From Trueperella sp. (GTDB taxonomy: Bacteria > Actinomycetota > Actinomycetes > Actinomycetales > Actinomycetaceae): a stretch of DNA of 64,000 nt. The DNA lies in contig JAUNLU010000001.1 of assembly GCA_030532125.1 (NCBI GenBank), positions 611,960 through 675,959 of the forward strand, written 5' to 3'. A model generated the notes under the pieces. It saw only the letters and a list, made by a program, of their open reading frames with translations. It did no database searches and had not been told where the DNA came from. Position numbers and translations under genes: made by a program. Positions 44,719 through 54,085 of this stretch are shown piece after piece; position 1 is the first letter of the stretch, and every line of letters begins with the position of its first letter.

Positions 44719-44730
44719 CTGCTTGAGTAG

Positions 44731-46107
44731 ATGGACAGCCCTATGGATCTGGAACAAGTAACTGCCCCGCTGCCAGACGGTACGCCCACGGGGATCTGGT
44801 CCCAAAATGCCACGCTAACCGCCACCGGGGAACTGCAGGTGGCAGGAGTGAGGGTGACTGAGCTCGCCACTGAATTCGGCACCCCGGCGTATATCTTGGA
44901 TGTGGCAGATATGCGCGCCCGGGCGCAAGCCTGGGTAGCTGCTGCCACGGAGGCCTTTGCCGAGCTAGGTGGAGCAGCAGTTTATTACGCCGGTAAGGCT
45001 TTCCTGTCCAAGGCAGTGGCGCGCTGGATGTATGAAGCTGGGCTGCATATCGATACCGCTTCCGAAGGGGAACTGCGCACGGCATTAGCCGGCGGCGTGC
45101 CCGGCAGTTATTGCGGTCTGCATGGCAATAACAAGTCAGTGGCAGAGATCGAGCTGGCCCTGGAAGCGGGAGTGGCGCATATCGTCGTCGATTCTCTAGC
45201 TGAGCTGGAACTGGTGGCCCGAATTGCCACCGAGCACGATACCGTTGCGCCAATTTATTTGCGCCTCACCACGGGAGTACATGCGGGTGGGCATGAATTT
45301 ATTGCCACCGCGCATGAAGACCAAAAGTTTGGGCTCTCGATTGCTACTGGGGCTGCTCAGTTGGCGATCGAACGTGCGCATGCTCATCCGCAGCTGGAAC
45401 TATTGGGGCTGCATTCACATATTGGTTCGCAGATTTTAGCTACCGATGGTTTTGCGCGCGCCGCTAAAGCTGTGCTGGACGTGCGGGCGCAAGCTGCGCA
45501 GCGCGGCGTCGTCATCCCAGAAATTGATTTAGGCGGCGGTTACGGAGTGCGCTACACCAGCAATGACGCTCTGCCACCGGCACCGGCTGAATTTGTAGCA
45601 GCGCTGGCGGGGGCAGTGCGTGACCATGTGGCGGAAACTGGGTTGCCGGCTCCGCATATCGCTATTGAACCGGGGCGCGCTATCATCGGCCCGGCTATGC
45701 TCACCCTCTATACCGTGGGGACAATTAAAGACGTGATGACGGACAGTGGCCCGCGCCGTTACGTCAGTGTAGACGGCGGTATGAGCGACAACCTGCGTCC
45801 AGCACTTTACGGGGCAGATTACACTGCTGCGATAGTTAATCGGCAGGCAGACGGTGCGGTGCAGCGCACTCGCGTGGTAGGGAAACACTGCGAATCCGGC
45901 GATATCGTAGTGCGGGATGTGGCCTTGGCGGAGGTGGCAGCCGGCGATCTGCTGGCAGTTCCGGTTACTGGAGCGTATGGCCGGGCAATGGCGTCTAATT
46001 ACAATATGATTTCTCGCCCGCCGGTAGTGGCAGTGGCAGACGGCGCGGCGCGGGTGCTCATTCGGCGGGAGACAATCGCCGACCAACTGGCACTTGACGT
46101 AAGCTGA
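44731..46107 (+). CDS. lysA: Diaminopimelate decarboxylase
   Basis: Last step of lysine synthesis: decarboxylates meso-diaminopimelate, PLP-dependent. 458 aa, fold type III: Schiff-base lysine in YYAGKAFLSKAVARW, LGLHSHIGSQI, DLGGGYGVRYT and the C-terminal CESGDIVVRD active-site Cys from the partner chain. ATG at 44731; 44743 is an in-frame alternative, and neither has a strong Shine-Dalgarno. It starts 12 bases after argS, so it is in the same operon. Confidence 0.96.
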   Translation: MDSPMDLEQVTAPLPDGTPTGIWSQNATLTATGELQVAGVRVTELATEFGTPAYILDVADMRARAQAWVAAATEAFAELGGAAVYYAGKAFLSKAVARWMYEAGLHIDTASEGELRTALAGGVPGSYCGLHGNNKSVAEIELALEAGVAHIVVDSLAELELVARIATEHDTVAPIYLRLTTGVHAGGHEFIATAHEDQKFGLSIATGAAQLAIERAHAHPQLELLGLHSHIGSQILATDGFARAAKAVLDVRAQAAQRGVVIPEIDLGGGYGVRYTSNDALPPAPAEFVAALAGAVRDHVAETGLPAPHIAIEPGRAIIGPAMLTLYTVGTIKDVMTDSGPRRYVSVDGGMSDNLRPALYGADYTAAIVNRQADGAVQRTRVVGKHCESGDIVVRDVALAEVAAGDLLAVPVTGAYGRAMASNYNMISRPPVVAVADGAARVLIRRETIADQLALDVS

Positions 46108-46126
46108 GCGCGAAGAGGAGACCCAA

Positions 46127-47401
46127 ATGAACGTAAAAATTGCGCTACTGGGATGTGGCACAGTGGGCACGCAGGTGGCTCGGCTATTGGCAGAGCAAAA
46201 TGAGGTGCTCTCGGCGCGAGCGGGCGCCAAGCTGGACCTAATCGGAATTGCGGTGAACAATATTGATGCCCCCCGCGATCCAGCTATTGATCGGTCATTG
46301 CTGACTACTGACACTGCCGGGCTGATTGCTAAGGCAGATATTGTTATCGAGCTGATCGGCGGGATAGAGCCGCCGCGCACGCTAGTGCAACAAGCTATTG
46401 CAGCTGGCGCGTCAGTGGTTACCGGGAATAAAGCGCTGCTGGCTTCCTATGGACCAGAGATTTACGACGCCGCCAAAGCTGCGGATGTGGATGTCTACTA
46501 TGAAGCGGCAGTAGCGGGAGCGGTGCCGGTAGTTTATGGCATGCGCGAATCTCTGGCTGGTGACCGGGTAACGGCTATCCAAGGTATTTTGAACGGCACC
46601 ACCAACTACATTCTGGATGAGATGACCACTAAAGGGCTGGATTACGCCGAAGTCTTGGCGACTGCCCAAGAGCTCGGCTACGCCGAAGCAGATCCCACAG
46701 CTGATGTAGATGGTCTTGACGCCGCTGCCAAAATTGCGATTCTGGCTTCATTGGCATTCAATACCCGGGTGCATTTGGATGACGTTGCGGTAGAGGGCAT
46801 CCGGTCGATTAGCGCCGCGGATATTAAGGCTGCAACTGATGCGGGCTACGTCATCAAGCTGATTGCCACAGCTAATCAGCGGGACGGAGGAGTGGAACTG
46901 CGAGTTAATCCAGCGCTTGTTCCAGTGAGCCATCCGTTAGCCTCCGTGTCTGGTTCTTATAACGCGGTAGTTATTGAAGGGGAAAGTGCGGGGCGGTTGA
47001 TGTTCTACGGTCGCGGTGCTGGTGGTGCCCCTACGGCGTCAGCAGTGCTATCAGATTTGGTAGCAGCGGCGGCCAAGAAGGTATCCGGCGGGCGCGCCCC
47101 GCACGAGCTGGTGTTGGGCGAGGTCCCGTTTATCAAGCCGCAAGATTTTGTGTCGCGTTATCACATCCGCCTGGCAGTGCCAGATCAGGTGGGTGTGCTC
47201 AGTGAAATTACAGAAACTTTCGCCAATTTTGGCGTTTCTATCTCTGCTGTAATCCAGACGGCAGCTCCTAGTGCAGGTCAAGCGTTTTTGACGGTCACCA
47301 CCCACTTGGCGCGCCAAGCAGATCTGGAAGCTACAGCGGAACAACTGGCAAATATTGACGGATGCGAAGTAGTTCGCATCCTGCGAGTAGAGGAAGACTA
47401 A
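46127..47401 (+). CDS. hom: Homoserine dehydrogenase
   Basis: Reduces aspartate semialdehyde to homoserine, at the branch to threonine and methionine. 424 aa: NAD(P) loop [22 protein letters not shown], catalytic [14 protein letters not shown] and [18 protein letters not shown], and a C-terminal ACT domain ([20 protein letters not shown], quoted in part) which in the family mediates threonine feedback inhibition. AGAGGAG precedes the ATG. Stop overlaps the thrC start. Confidence 0.97.
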   Translation: MNVKIALLGCGTVGTQVARLLAEQNEVLSARAGAKLDLIGIAVNNIDAPRDPAIDRSLLTTDTAGLIAKADIVIELIGGIEPPRTLVQQAIAAGASVVTGNKALLASYGPEIYDAAKAADVDVYYEAAVAGAVPVVYGMRESLAGDRVTAIQGILNGTTNYILDEMTTKGLDYAEVLATAQELGYAEADPTADVDGLDAAAKIAILASLAFNTRVHLDDVAVEGIRSISAADIKAATDAGYVIKLIATANQRDGGVELRVNPALVPVSHPLASVSGSYNAVVIEGESAGRLMFYGRGAGGAPTASAVLSDLVAAAAKKVSGGRAPHELVLGEVPFIKPQDFVSRYHIRLAVPDQVGVLSEITETFANFGVSISAVIQTAAPSAGQAFLTVTTHLARQADLEATAEQLANIDGCEVVRILRVEED

Positions 47402-48501
47402 TGGCACACCAGTGGCGCGGAATCATTACTGAGTATCGTGAGCGGCTCCCATTCGGGCCGGAAGTATCCCCGGTAACGCTGTTGGAAGGGGGCACCCCAC
47501 TGGTGCCGGCCCCAGCTATCGGCGCAAAAATCGGAGCCGAGGTTTGGGTGAAGGTAGAGGGAGCTAATCCCACCGGATCCTTTAAGGATCGCGGTATGAC
47601 CAGCGCAATTACCCAGGTGGCGCAGACTGATACCAAGATTGTGGCTTGTGCATCTACCGGGAACACTTCGGCGTCTGCGGCGGCGTATGCGGTGGCGGCG
47701 GGTCTGGAATGTGCCGTGGTTTTGCCCGCCGGGAAGATTGCGGCAGGGAAACTAGCCCAAGCTATTGTGCATAACGCCAAGCTAGTGGCAGTAGATGGCA
47801 ACTTCGACGACTGCCTGCGGATAGTGCGAGAGCTGACTGAATCGCATCCGGTGGCTTTGGTGAACTCAGTCAATCCGTACCGGCTACAAGGGCAAAAGAC
47901 TGCTGCCTTTGAAATTGTGGATGCACTGGGCGATGCGCCAGATATCCACGTTTTGCCGGTGGGTAACGCTGGAAATATCACCGCTTATTGGATGGGGTAC
48001 TGCGAATACGCGGGTAAGACGACGTCTGCCTCTATGGAAGACTCCGCTGCCCGGCTTGAACCTAAAGCCAGCAAGGTGCCACAGATGTGGGGCGTGCAGG
48101 CGTGGGGGGCGGCCCCGCTGGTAGTGGGGCACCCAGTGAGTGACCCGGAAACGGTAGCAACTGCTATCCGGATTGGTAATCCAGCGTCGTGGCAATACGC
48201 GGAAGAAGCTCGCGATAATTCCGGGGGCTGGATTGACCGGGTTACTGATGAGCAGATCCTCGCAGCGCAAGCTCTGCTGGCAGCGGAAGTGGGGGTATTT
48301 GTGGAGCCGGCGTCGGCGGCCTCAGTGGCAGGGCTGTTGCAGGCCGGAGCAGCTGGGAAAGTTCCAGCCGGTGCCAAGATTGTGTGTACGGTAACTGGCA
48401 ATGGTTTGAAAGACACCGCAACCGCACTTGGGGAGCGGGAGCTAGATTTCACGCCGATTGCACCTACCGTGGCAGCCGCCGTAGAGGTATTGGGTCTCTG
48501 A
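47401..48501 (+). CDS. thrC: Threonine synthase
   Basis: PLP enzyme that turns O-phosphohomoserine into threonine. 366 aa: Schiff-base lysine in [30 protein letters not shown], phosphate loop [13 protein letters not shown]. The true start is the ATG at 47401 inside the hom stop, not the upstream in-frame codons. The TGA overlaps the ATG of thrB. Confidence 0.97.
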   Translation: MAHQWRGIITEYRERLPFGPEVSPVTLLEGGTPLVPAPAIGAKIGAEVWVKVEGANPTGSFKDRGMTSAITQVAQTDTKIVACASTGNTSASAAAYAVAAGLECAVVLPAGKIAAGKLAQAIVHNAKLVAVDGNFDDCLRIVRELTESHPVALVNSVNPYRLQGQKTAAFEIVDALGDAPDIHVLPVGNAGNITAYWMGYCEYAGKTTSASMEDSAARLEPKASKVPQMWGVQAWGAAPLVVGHPVSDPETVATAIRIGNPASWQYAEEARDNSGGWIDRVTDEQILAAQALLAAEVGVFVEPASAASVAGLLQAGAAGKVPAGAKIVCTVTGNGLKDTATALGERELDFTPIAPTVAAAVEVLGL

Positions 48502-49388
48502 TGCGTATAGCTACCAACAGTGCGCGGGTGCGGGTGCCGGCGACTTCAGGAAATCTCGGCCCGGGATTTGACGCTATGGGGATGGCACACGATCTGTGGG
48601 ATGACGTCTCGGTGCGGGTAACTACCGGGGCATCGGCAGTTGAGATTCGCGGTGAGGGCGCTGATACGCTGCCCCGCGATGAATCGCACCTGATTTTGCA
48701 GGCAATGTACGCCACCTTAGATCGGATACAGGCGCCGCACGCTGGATTCGAGCTGATTTGCCACAACAATATCCCGCAGGGGCGCGGGCTAGGGTCTTCG
48801 GCAGCAGCGATTGTAGCTGGGATTATGCTGGTGCGCGGCTTAATCGATCATCCGCAGGAGCTGGACGACGATCTGGTGCTCCAGATTGCCACCGAACTGG
48901 AAGGGCACCCGGATAATGCGGCACCGGCAATTTTTGGCGGTGCGGTACTGTCCTGGAGCAGCGGCGAAAAAACTCATTCCGTACACTTGCAGGTGCGCCC
49001 AGATATTCACACGACTTTGCTAGTGCCCAGGGAAGTGTTGGCAACTTCTGCTGCGCGGGCAGCGCTGCCGGTGCAGGTGCCACACGCTGATGGCGCATTT
49101 AACTCTGCGCGAGCTGCACTCCTAGTACACGCATTGGCCAGGGCGCCGCAGCTGCTATTTGATGCCACCGAAGAACGCCTCCACCAGGGGTATCGCGCTG
49201 AGTCCATGCCGCATAGCGCCCGAGTTTTGGCAGCATTGCGCAATGCTGGTTGGCCGGCAGTTGTCTCGGGGGCTGGACCATCTCTGTTAGTTTTTGCAAA
49301 ATTAGATGAGCGAATTACTCAAGTACTAGCTGCCGAAGGCTTCCGGGCAATTCCCTCACAGCAAGTTCGCGGTGCATACTTGATCTAG
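48501..49388 (+). CDS. thrB: Homoserine kinase
   Basis: GHMP kinase that phosphorylates homoserine for ThrC. 295 aa: VPATSGNLGPGFDAMGMA near the N-terminus and the nucleotide loop PQGRGLGSSAAAI around residue 93, with VSGAGPSLLVF as the C-terminal motif. The frame runs upstream of the ATG at 48501 but that region is thrC. Last gene of the argS operon. Confidence 0.96.
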   Translation: MRIATNSARVRVPATSGNLGPGFDAMGMAHDLWDDVSVRVTTGASAVEIRGEGADTLPRDESHLILQAMYATLDRIQAPHAGFELICHNNIPQGRGLGSSAAAIVAGIMLVRGLIDHPQELDDDLVLQIATELEGHPDNAAPAIFGGAVLSWSSGEKTHSVHLQVRPDIHTTLLVPREVLATSAARAALPVQVPHADGAFNSARAALLVHALARAPQLLFDATEERLHQGYRAESMPHSARVLAALRNAGWPAVVSGAGPSLLVFAKLDERITQVLAAEGFRAIPSQQVRGAYLI

Positions 49389-49420
49389 TTATAGTTTTCC
49401 GCAACGACGCGACGAACTTA

Positions 49421-49426
49421 TAGGGT
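49421..49426 (+). promoter_or_regulatory. Candidate -10 box (TAGGGT) for the ABC transporter pair
   Basis: TAGGGT is followed by seven bases and the GTG at 49434, another possible leaderless start. The AGG of TAGGTAAC could instead be a weak Shine-Dalgarno. Confidence 0.35.
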
Positions 49427-49433
49427 AGGTAAC

Positions 49434-50144
49434 GTGGTATTAGCAATCGAGATTCACCAACTGGTGAAAAAGTATGGTCGGGTAGCCGCCATAAAGGAAA
49501 TAAGTTTGGGAGTGCGCCAGGGAGAGGTCTTTGGCTTTATTGGCCCCAACGGTGCTGGCAAATCCACTACTATTCGTATTTTGCTGGATGAAGTTCGGGC
49601 TAACTCCGGCAGCGCTAAAGTTTTTGGTCTTGATTCACGCCAGGACGCAGTGGAAATTCACCGCCGCACTGGGTACCTCCCGGCAGAATTGGCGCTCCCT
49701 CCCAAAATGACTGGTCGCCAGGTGCTGTCCTTTTTTGCTCGGTTGCGCGGTGGCGTGGACTGGAAATATGTCGATGAATTGGAAGCCCGCTTTGACGCCG
49801 AACTGGATCGGCGCGTCGAATCTCTCTCTACTGGTAACCGGCAAAAAGTTGGCATAATTTCCGCTTTCATGCACCAGCCAGAGTTGCTAATTTTAGACGA
49901 ACCGATCACGGGGCTAGATCCACTAGTACAGCGCCAATTCCACCAGCTTGTCCGGGAGACAGTGGACCAAGGGCGTACGGTTTTCTTATCCAGCCATACG
50001 CTCTCCGAAGTGCAACGAGTAGCAGATCGGGTGGGCATTATTCGCCGCGGTGAAGTGGTGGCTATCGAGGATATTTCCGAGCGCAACGATAATTTGGAAG
50101 ACGTCTTCCTCCAGTTTCATGAAGCAGAGCAACAGGGAGAATAA
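49434..50144 (+). CDS. ABC transporter ATP-binding protein, drug/peptide-exporter type
   Basis: 236 aa with Walker A GPNGAGKSTTIRILL, Q-loop, signature ESLSTGNRQKVGI, Walker B LLILDEPITGLDP and the H-loop SSHTLSEV. Closest in style to CcmA/antibiotic-exporter ATPases of the DrrA/NatA group. Its stop overlaps the permease gene. The pair sits between thrB and rho, which are adjacent in mycobacteria, so it is an insertion into a conserved order. Substrate unknown. Confidence 0.92.
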   Translation: MVLAIEIHQLVKKYGRVAAIKEISLGVRQGEVFGFIGPNGAGKSTTIRILLDEVRANSGSAKVFGLDSRQDAVEIHRRTGYLPAELALPPKMTGRQVLSFFARLRGGVDWKYVDELEARFDAELDRRVESLSTGNRQKVGIISAFMHQPELLILDEPITGLDPLVQRQFHQLVRETVDQGRTVFLSSHTLSEVQRVADRVGIIRRGEVVAIEDISERNDNLEDVFLQFHEAEQQGE

Positions 50145-51754
50145 TGTCGACTCTGTTTCTACGCACGCTGGCAGAAAGATGGCGCGGCCCAGCAATAGTG
50201 GTGATTGCCGTATTTGCCACCACATTGGTGACGATGAGCGCGGTAAAAGGGGCAGACCCAACAGAACTGGCAGTATTTCCGGAACCAGTGCTGAATATGT
50301 TGGGGATTCCCAGTGGTGCTGATGCAGCTGCGCTGGCATATGGGGTAGGGCTTAACCTGATTGCTCCCCTGGCGTTGAGCGCGGTGGCGATTGCCATGGG
50401 GACCGATATTATCGCTGGTGTCGAACGGCGCCGCACGCTTTCGTTGGTATTGAGCACTCCGATTTCTCGTGCTCAGGTTGCCGCAGCCAAAGTTTTGGGG
50501 ATACTGACCGTATTACTAGCCACTGGGGTGTTGCTACTGGTTACTACCTATTTGGCGAATGCCATATCAGGAGTATCCCCTGGGGAATCCCATCTAGCAC
50601 AATTGACGTTAGTTGTTACTGCTAATGCGCTATTGCACGGTGCAATTGCCTATGCCGTAGGCAGCACAACGGGTAATGAAGCCGCAGCAGCATTTATTGG
50701 CGGAACTTTGCTCACTTTCGGTTGGATAGCCAGCGGGGTGCTCCCGTTAGTTCCGGAACATGCAAATATCATTACCTACCTGCCGTACGGCTGGTTTTCT
50801 AGCCAAAATGCTCTGATTGATGGAATTGACACCGGCTATTTCTTGCTGCAGCTCGGGCTAGCACTGGTGCTGTTTTTAGCTGGCTCGGCGTGGTTTATGC
50901 ACCGCGATATGCGCACCGTTTCGGAAATATCGCTGCGGCGCCAGCGCCAGGCACGGATAGCTGTTAGCCGCCCGGCGTCTATCTTTACTATGCTGCTGCG
51001 GCGCAATAAATCTTTGCTGACAGTGGCATCCCTGGTAATGGCAGTTTTGACTGTGCTGATGGGGAAAATCTGGGATAGCTTCACAGTAGATGTGGCACAA
51101 CTGGCCGCCAGCGTTCCGCCGAATATGTTGGTGTGGTTTGGGGCTGGCGATATTACTACTCCAACTGGCTATCTGTGGGGCGAGATATTCGGGCTATTAG
51201 CACCGATTGCCGTGATTGCAATTGGGACCAGGGTTGCCACTGGGTTGGCGCGTCCGGAGAAATCTGGCTGGCTCGGGATGGTACTGGCGCATCCAGTGCG
51301 CCGCAGCCGCATTATTGCCAATTTGATTGGGGTGCTAGTTGCCAGCCTGCTGATCTTTGCGGTGGTGACTGCAGCTGCACTTTTGTTAACCACTAACATA
51401 TCTACTCTGGGCCTAACTACTGCGCAGATTCTTGGGGTGACCGGGCATCTATTCGCTTTTGGGCTGTGTCTGGGTGCGATCAGCGTGCTAGTGGTAGCGG
51501 CAACTGGCAGCAGAATAGTTACGGTGCTCACTGCGACTGGGCTAGGCCTGGTGTCATATTTGGTGTATGCCGCCGCTGTTACCCGCGGAGCCGCAGCCAG
51601 CTGGGGGAGAATTTCCCCACTATATTGGTATGCCAGCCACCAGCCACTTGATAACGGCATGAATTGGGTACACGTAGTTTTGCTGCTTGCCGTGGCATTA
51701 GCGGCATTCGTGGTGGCTTTTCCACTATTTAATCGCCGCGACATTCACGTCTAA
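50144..51754 (+). CDS. ABC transporter permease, ABC-2 type, two-half
   Basis: 536 aa, about twelve hydrophobic helices in two similar halves of roughly 270 residues (the first opens FLRTLAERWRGPAIVVIAVF; the second LLRRNKSLLTVASLVMAVLT). This duplicated layout is found in putative exporter permeases paired with DrrA-like ATPases, where one chain supplies both membrane halves. Residues PISRAQVAAAKVLGI and HPVRRSRIIANLIGV are the matching coupling-type motifs of each half. Substrate unknown. Confidence 0.85.
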   Translation: MSTLFLRTLAERWRGPAIVVIAVFATTLVTMSAVKGADPTELAVFPEPVLNMLGIPSGADAAALAYGVGLNLIAPLALSAVAIAMGTDIIAGVERRRTLSLVLSTPISRAQVAAAKVLGILTVLLATGVLLLVTTYLANAISGVSPGESHLAQLTLVVTANALLHGAIAYAVGSTTGNEAAAAFIGGTLLTFGWIASGVLPLVPEHANIITYLPYGWFSSQNALIDGIDTGYFLLQLGLALVLFLAGSAWFMHRDMRTVSEISLRRQRQARIAVSRPASIFTMLLRRNKSLLTVASLVMAVLTVLMGKIWDSFTVDVAQLAASVPPNMLVWFGAGDITTPTGYLWGEIFGLLAPIAVIAIGTRVATGLARPEKSGWLGMVLAHPVRRSRIIANLIGVLVASLLIFAVVTAAALLLTTNISTLGLTTAQILGVTGHLFAFGLCLGAISVLVVAATGSRIVTVLTATGLGLVSYLVYAAAVTRGAAASWGRISPLYWYASHQPLDNGMNWVHVVLLLAVALAAFVVAFPLFNRRDIHV

Positions 51755-51758
51755 AATT

Positions 51759-51788
51759 TTGTCGTTTCCACTAAAAAGTATGTATTAT
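51759..51788 (+). promoter_or_regulatory. Promoter of rho with a leader hairpin
   Basis: TTGTCG (51759-51764) and TATTAT (51783-51788) are 18 bp apart; the resulting leader is about 140 bases. It holds a small hairpin, GTGCC-TCA-GGCAC (51806-51818). Long rho leaders are known sites of autogenous attenuation. Confidence 0.55.
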
Positions 51789-51935
51789 TGGGGAGGACAG
51801 CGAAGGTGCCTCAGGCACACTTGAACTCCAAAACTCATTTAGTTAGTTATTTTATTGGTGGCTGTCTAAATATTTCCCATTCTTTCGGTGTACCCGGTTG
51901 CATTTGGGGTATCACCAGCTCTAGGAAGGAACTTC

Positions 51936-53594
51936 GTGAGCGAACCAACTAACCGTCCGCCTGCGCTTTCTACTATGCGCCTACCTGAACTTAAGAAATT
52001 GGCTGCGCAGATGGGGCTTGAACTGCCTGGAAAGTCGCTGAAAGCGGACTATGTAGCTGCTATTCGGGATGCGCGGAAGCAGGAAAAAGCAGCGAAAACT
52101 TCGGGGAAGCAGCCGAAGAACAATGTAAAAGATGAAATCGAACTTCCTAACCGCAAGCAGGCAGCAGAAAATAGCGTGCCAGAACTCAGCCCAGAAGAGA
52201 AAAAGGCTGCGTTAGATGCGCTGGGTGATGCGGCAGAGCGGCGTGCCCAAGAGCGTGAGGAAGACGGTGAAAACCGCAATCGGCGCACCCGCAATCGGCG
52301 AAACCGTAATGAGCGCAATGAGCGCCGGGACCGGTCGAACCGCCAGTCGCGCAATCGGCAAGGGCAAGACCACAAGTCGGATGAGGGCGCAGAAAACGGC
52401 GCTAGCCGTGCGGACAGTGCGGAACAAGTTGACCGGCAGCAAAATAATGATGACGACGCATTGATTGCAGTTGCCGGTATCTTCGATATTGAGGGTAACA
52501 ACGCCTACCTCCGCACCGGTGGATATTTGCCGGGCAAGAATGATGCCTATGTTTCGCAGCAGATGATTAAGAAATATGGGCTGCGCCGTGGCGATGCGGT
52601 ACAAGGCGCGGTGCGCCCTGCCAGCGAAAACCGGCGCGGGCGGCAGCACAAATACAACCCGCTGGTACAGGTGGATTCGATTAACGGGCTTTCGGTGGAA
52701 GACGCCGCTAAGCGCCCGGAGTTCAACAAGCTCACTCCGCTGTATCCGCAGGAAATGCTGCGGATGGAGACCACCGCTAAAGCATTAACTACCCGGGTAA
52801 TTGATCTAGTAGCGCCGATTGGTAAGGGGCAGCGTGGTCTAATTGTTTCGCCGCCGAAAGCCGGTAAGACCATCGTATTGCAGCAGATCGCGATGGCCAT
52901 TGCTAATAACAATCCACAGGTGCACCTGATGGTGGTGCTGGTGGATGAACGTCCGGAAGAAGTTACCGATATGCAGCGCCTGGTAAAAGGGGAAGTCATT
53001 GCTTCTACCTTTGACCGCAAGCCTGCTGATCACACTATCGTCGCGGAACTGGCAGTAGAACGGGCAAAGCGCCTGGTGGAATTGGGTCAGGACGTGGTGA
53101 TCCTGCTCGACTCGCTGACCCGGCTATCTAGGGCCTACAACTTGGCGGCACCTACTTCGGGTCGCGTGCTCTCTGGTGGCGTGGATGCCAGCGCCCTATA
53201 CCCGCCGAAGAAATTCTTTGGCGCCGCCCGCAATATCGAAAATGGTGGATCCTTGACCATTCTCTCCACCGCCCTGGTGGAGACTGGCTCGAAGATGGAT
53301 GAAGTTATCTTTGAAGAGTTCAAGGGCACCGGCAATATGGAACTGCGGCTCTCCCGCGAACTGGCAGATAAGCGTATTTTCCCGGCAGTGGATATCAACG
53401 CTTCGGGTACGCGCCGCGAAGAACTGCTATTCAGCCCAGAAGAATTGAAGATTGTTTGGCATCTGCGCCGCGCTTTGGGTAGCCAGGATGTCCAGGAATC
53501 TTCGGACTTCCTCCTCGGAAGAATGCGGAAGACCGAATCGAACGCACAGTTCCTCATGTCGGTAGTTCGCGGTATGCAAGGGCTGGAAGAATAA
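51936..53594 (+). CDS. rho: Transcription termination factor Rho
   Basis: Hexameric RNA helicase that ends transcription. 552 aa from the GTG at 51936 (GGAAGGA five bases before); E. coli Rho is 419 aa. The extra length is an insert of roughly 130 residues (about 55-185), very rich in Arg, Asn, Glu and Gln, between the N-terminal helical domain (LPELKKLAAQMGLELPGKSL) and the RNA-binding domain. Such inserts are typical of actinobacterial Rho. P-loop SPPKAGKTIVL and the Q- and R-loops in the C-terminal half are intact. Confidence 0.96.
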   Translation: MSEPTNRPPALSTMRLPELKKLAAQMGLELPGKSLKADYVAAIRDARKQEKAAKTSGKQPKNNVKDEIELPNRKQAAENSVPELSPEEKKAALDALGDAAERRAQEREEDGENRNRRTRNRRNRNERNERRDRSNRQSRNRQGQDHKSDEGAENGASRADSAEQVDRQQNNDDDALIAVAGIFDIEGNNAYLRTGGYLPGKNDAYVSQQMIKKYGLRRGDAVQGAVRPASENRRGRQHKYNPLVQVDSINGLSVEDAAKRPEFNKLTPLYPQEMLRMETTAKALTTRVIDLVAPIGKGQRGLIVSPPKAGKTIVLQQIAMAIANNNPQVHLMVVLVDERPEEVTDMQRLVKGEVIASTFDRKPADHTIVAELAVERAKRLVELGQDVVILLDSLTRLSRAYNLAAPTSGRVLSGGVDASALYPPKKFFGAARNIENGGSLTILSTALVETGSKMDEVIFEEFKGTGNMELRLSRELADKRIFPAVDINASGTRREELLFSPEELKIVWHLRRALGSQDVQESSDFLLGRMRKTESNAQFLMSVVRGMQGLEE

Positions 53595-53605
53595 TCACTG
53601 TGCTC

Positions 53606-53645
53606 GCCGCCTAGGGTGTGCTATCCCATATAGCATCCGGGCGGC
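53606..53645 (+). terminator. Hairpin between rho and rpmE
   Basis: GCCGCC pairs with GGCGGC (outer stem) and GTGCTA with TAGCAT (inner stem, one wobble), with a short bulge. It may stop rho transcription, or be an RNA structure in the rpmE leader; no T-run follows. Confidence 0.5.
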
Positions 53646-53731
53646 TGGGTATGGTTAAATTGAACGTCGGCTGCTGGTTCACCGCGTCACAAGGCGTGGA
53701 CCCAGAGCAACAAACGATCCAAGGAGAAAAA

Positions 53732-53944
53732 ATGAAGCAGGGAATCCACCCCGCATATGCGCCAGTGCATGTAACTTGCACCTGCGGCAACGAATTTGAC
53801 ACGCAATCCACTCTCAACCAGGAATCCCTGCGTGTGGATGTGTGCTCGGCATGTCACCCGTTCTACACCGGTAAGCAGAAGATTCTGGATACTGGCGGTC
53901 GAGTGGCTCGCTTCGAAGCACGTTACGGCAAGCGTAAGAAGTAA
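53732..53944 (+). CDS. rpmE: 50S ribosomal protein L31 (zinc-binding form)
   Basis: 70 aa. Cysteines C16, C18, C38 and C41 form the zinc site of the C+ type of bL31; this form is the one often replaced by a cysteine-free paralogue under zinc limitation. The ATG at 53732 has AAGGAG six bases upstream; the frame is open further up, but there is no family similarity there. Between rho and prfA as in mycobacteria. Confidence 0.96.
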   Translation: MKQGIHPAYAPVHVTCTCGNEFDTQSTLNQESLRVDVCSACHPFYTGKQKILDTGGRVARFEARYGKRKK

Positions 53945-53954
53945 CTTTGTAGCT

Positions 53955-53989
53955 AAGCGCCGGTACAGTTTTTAGCTGTACCGGCGCTT
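53955..53989 (+). terminator. Intrinsic terminator-like hairpin after rpmE
   Basis: A perfect 14-bp stem (53955-53968 with 53976-53989) with a TTTTTAG loop. No T-run follows, which is common in actinobacteria. Confidence 0.7.
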
Positions 53990-54085
53990 GCGCGTATCTT
54001 GCCAAAGGTATGCTGGTATTGCTGGAGGCGCCACCGCGGATGCCTTACCCACCACTGAACAACTACAAATTTTGACCGGAGTATT

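Noticed and set aside
45529..46380. Minus-strand open frame of 283 codons opposite lysA and hom
   Set aside because: Spans the junction of two certain genes and shows no recognisable domain.
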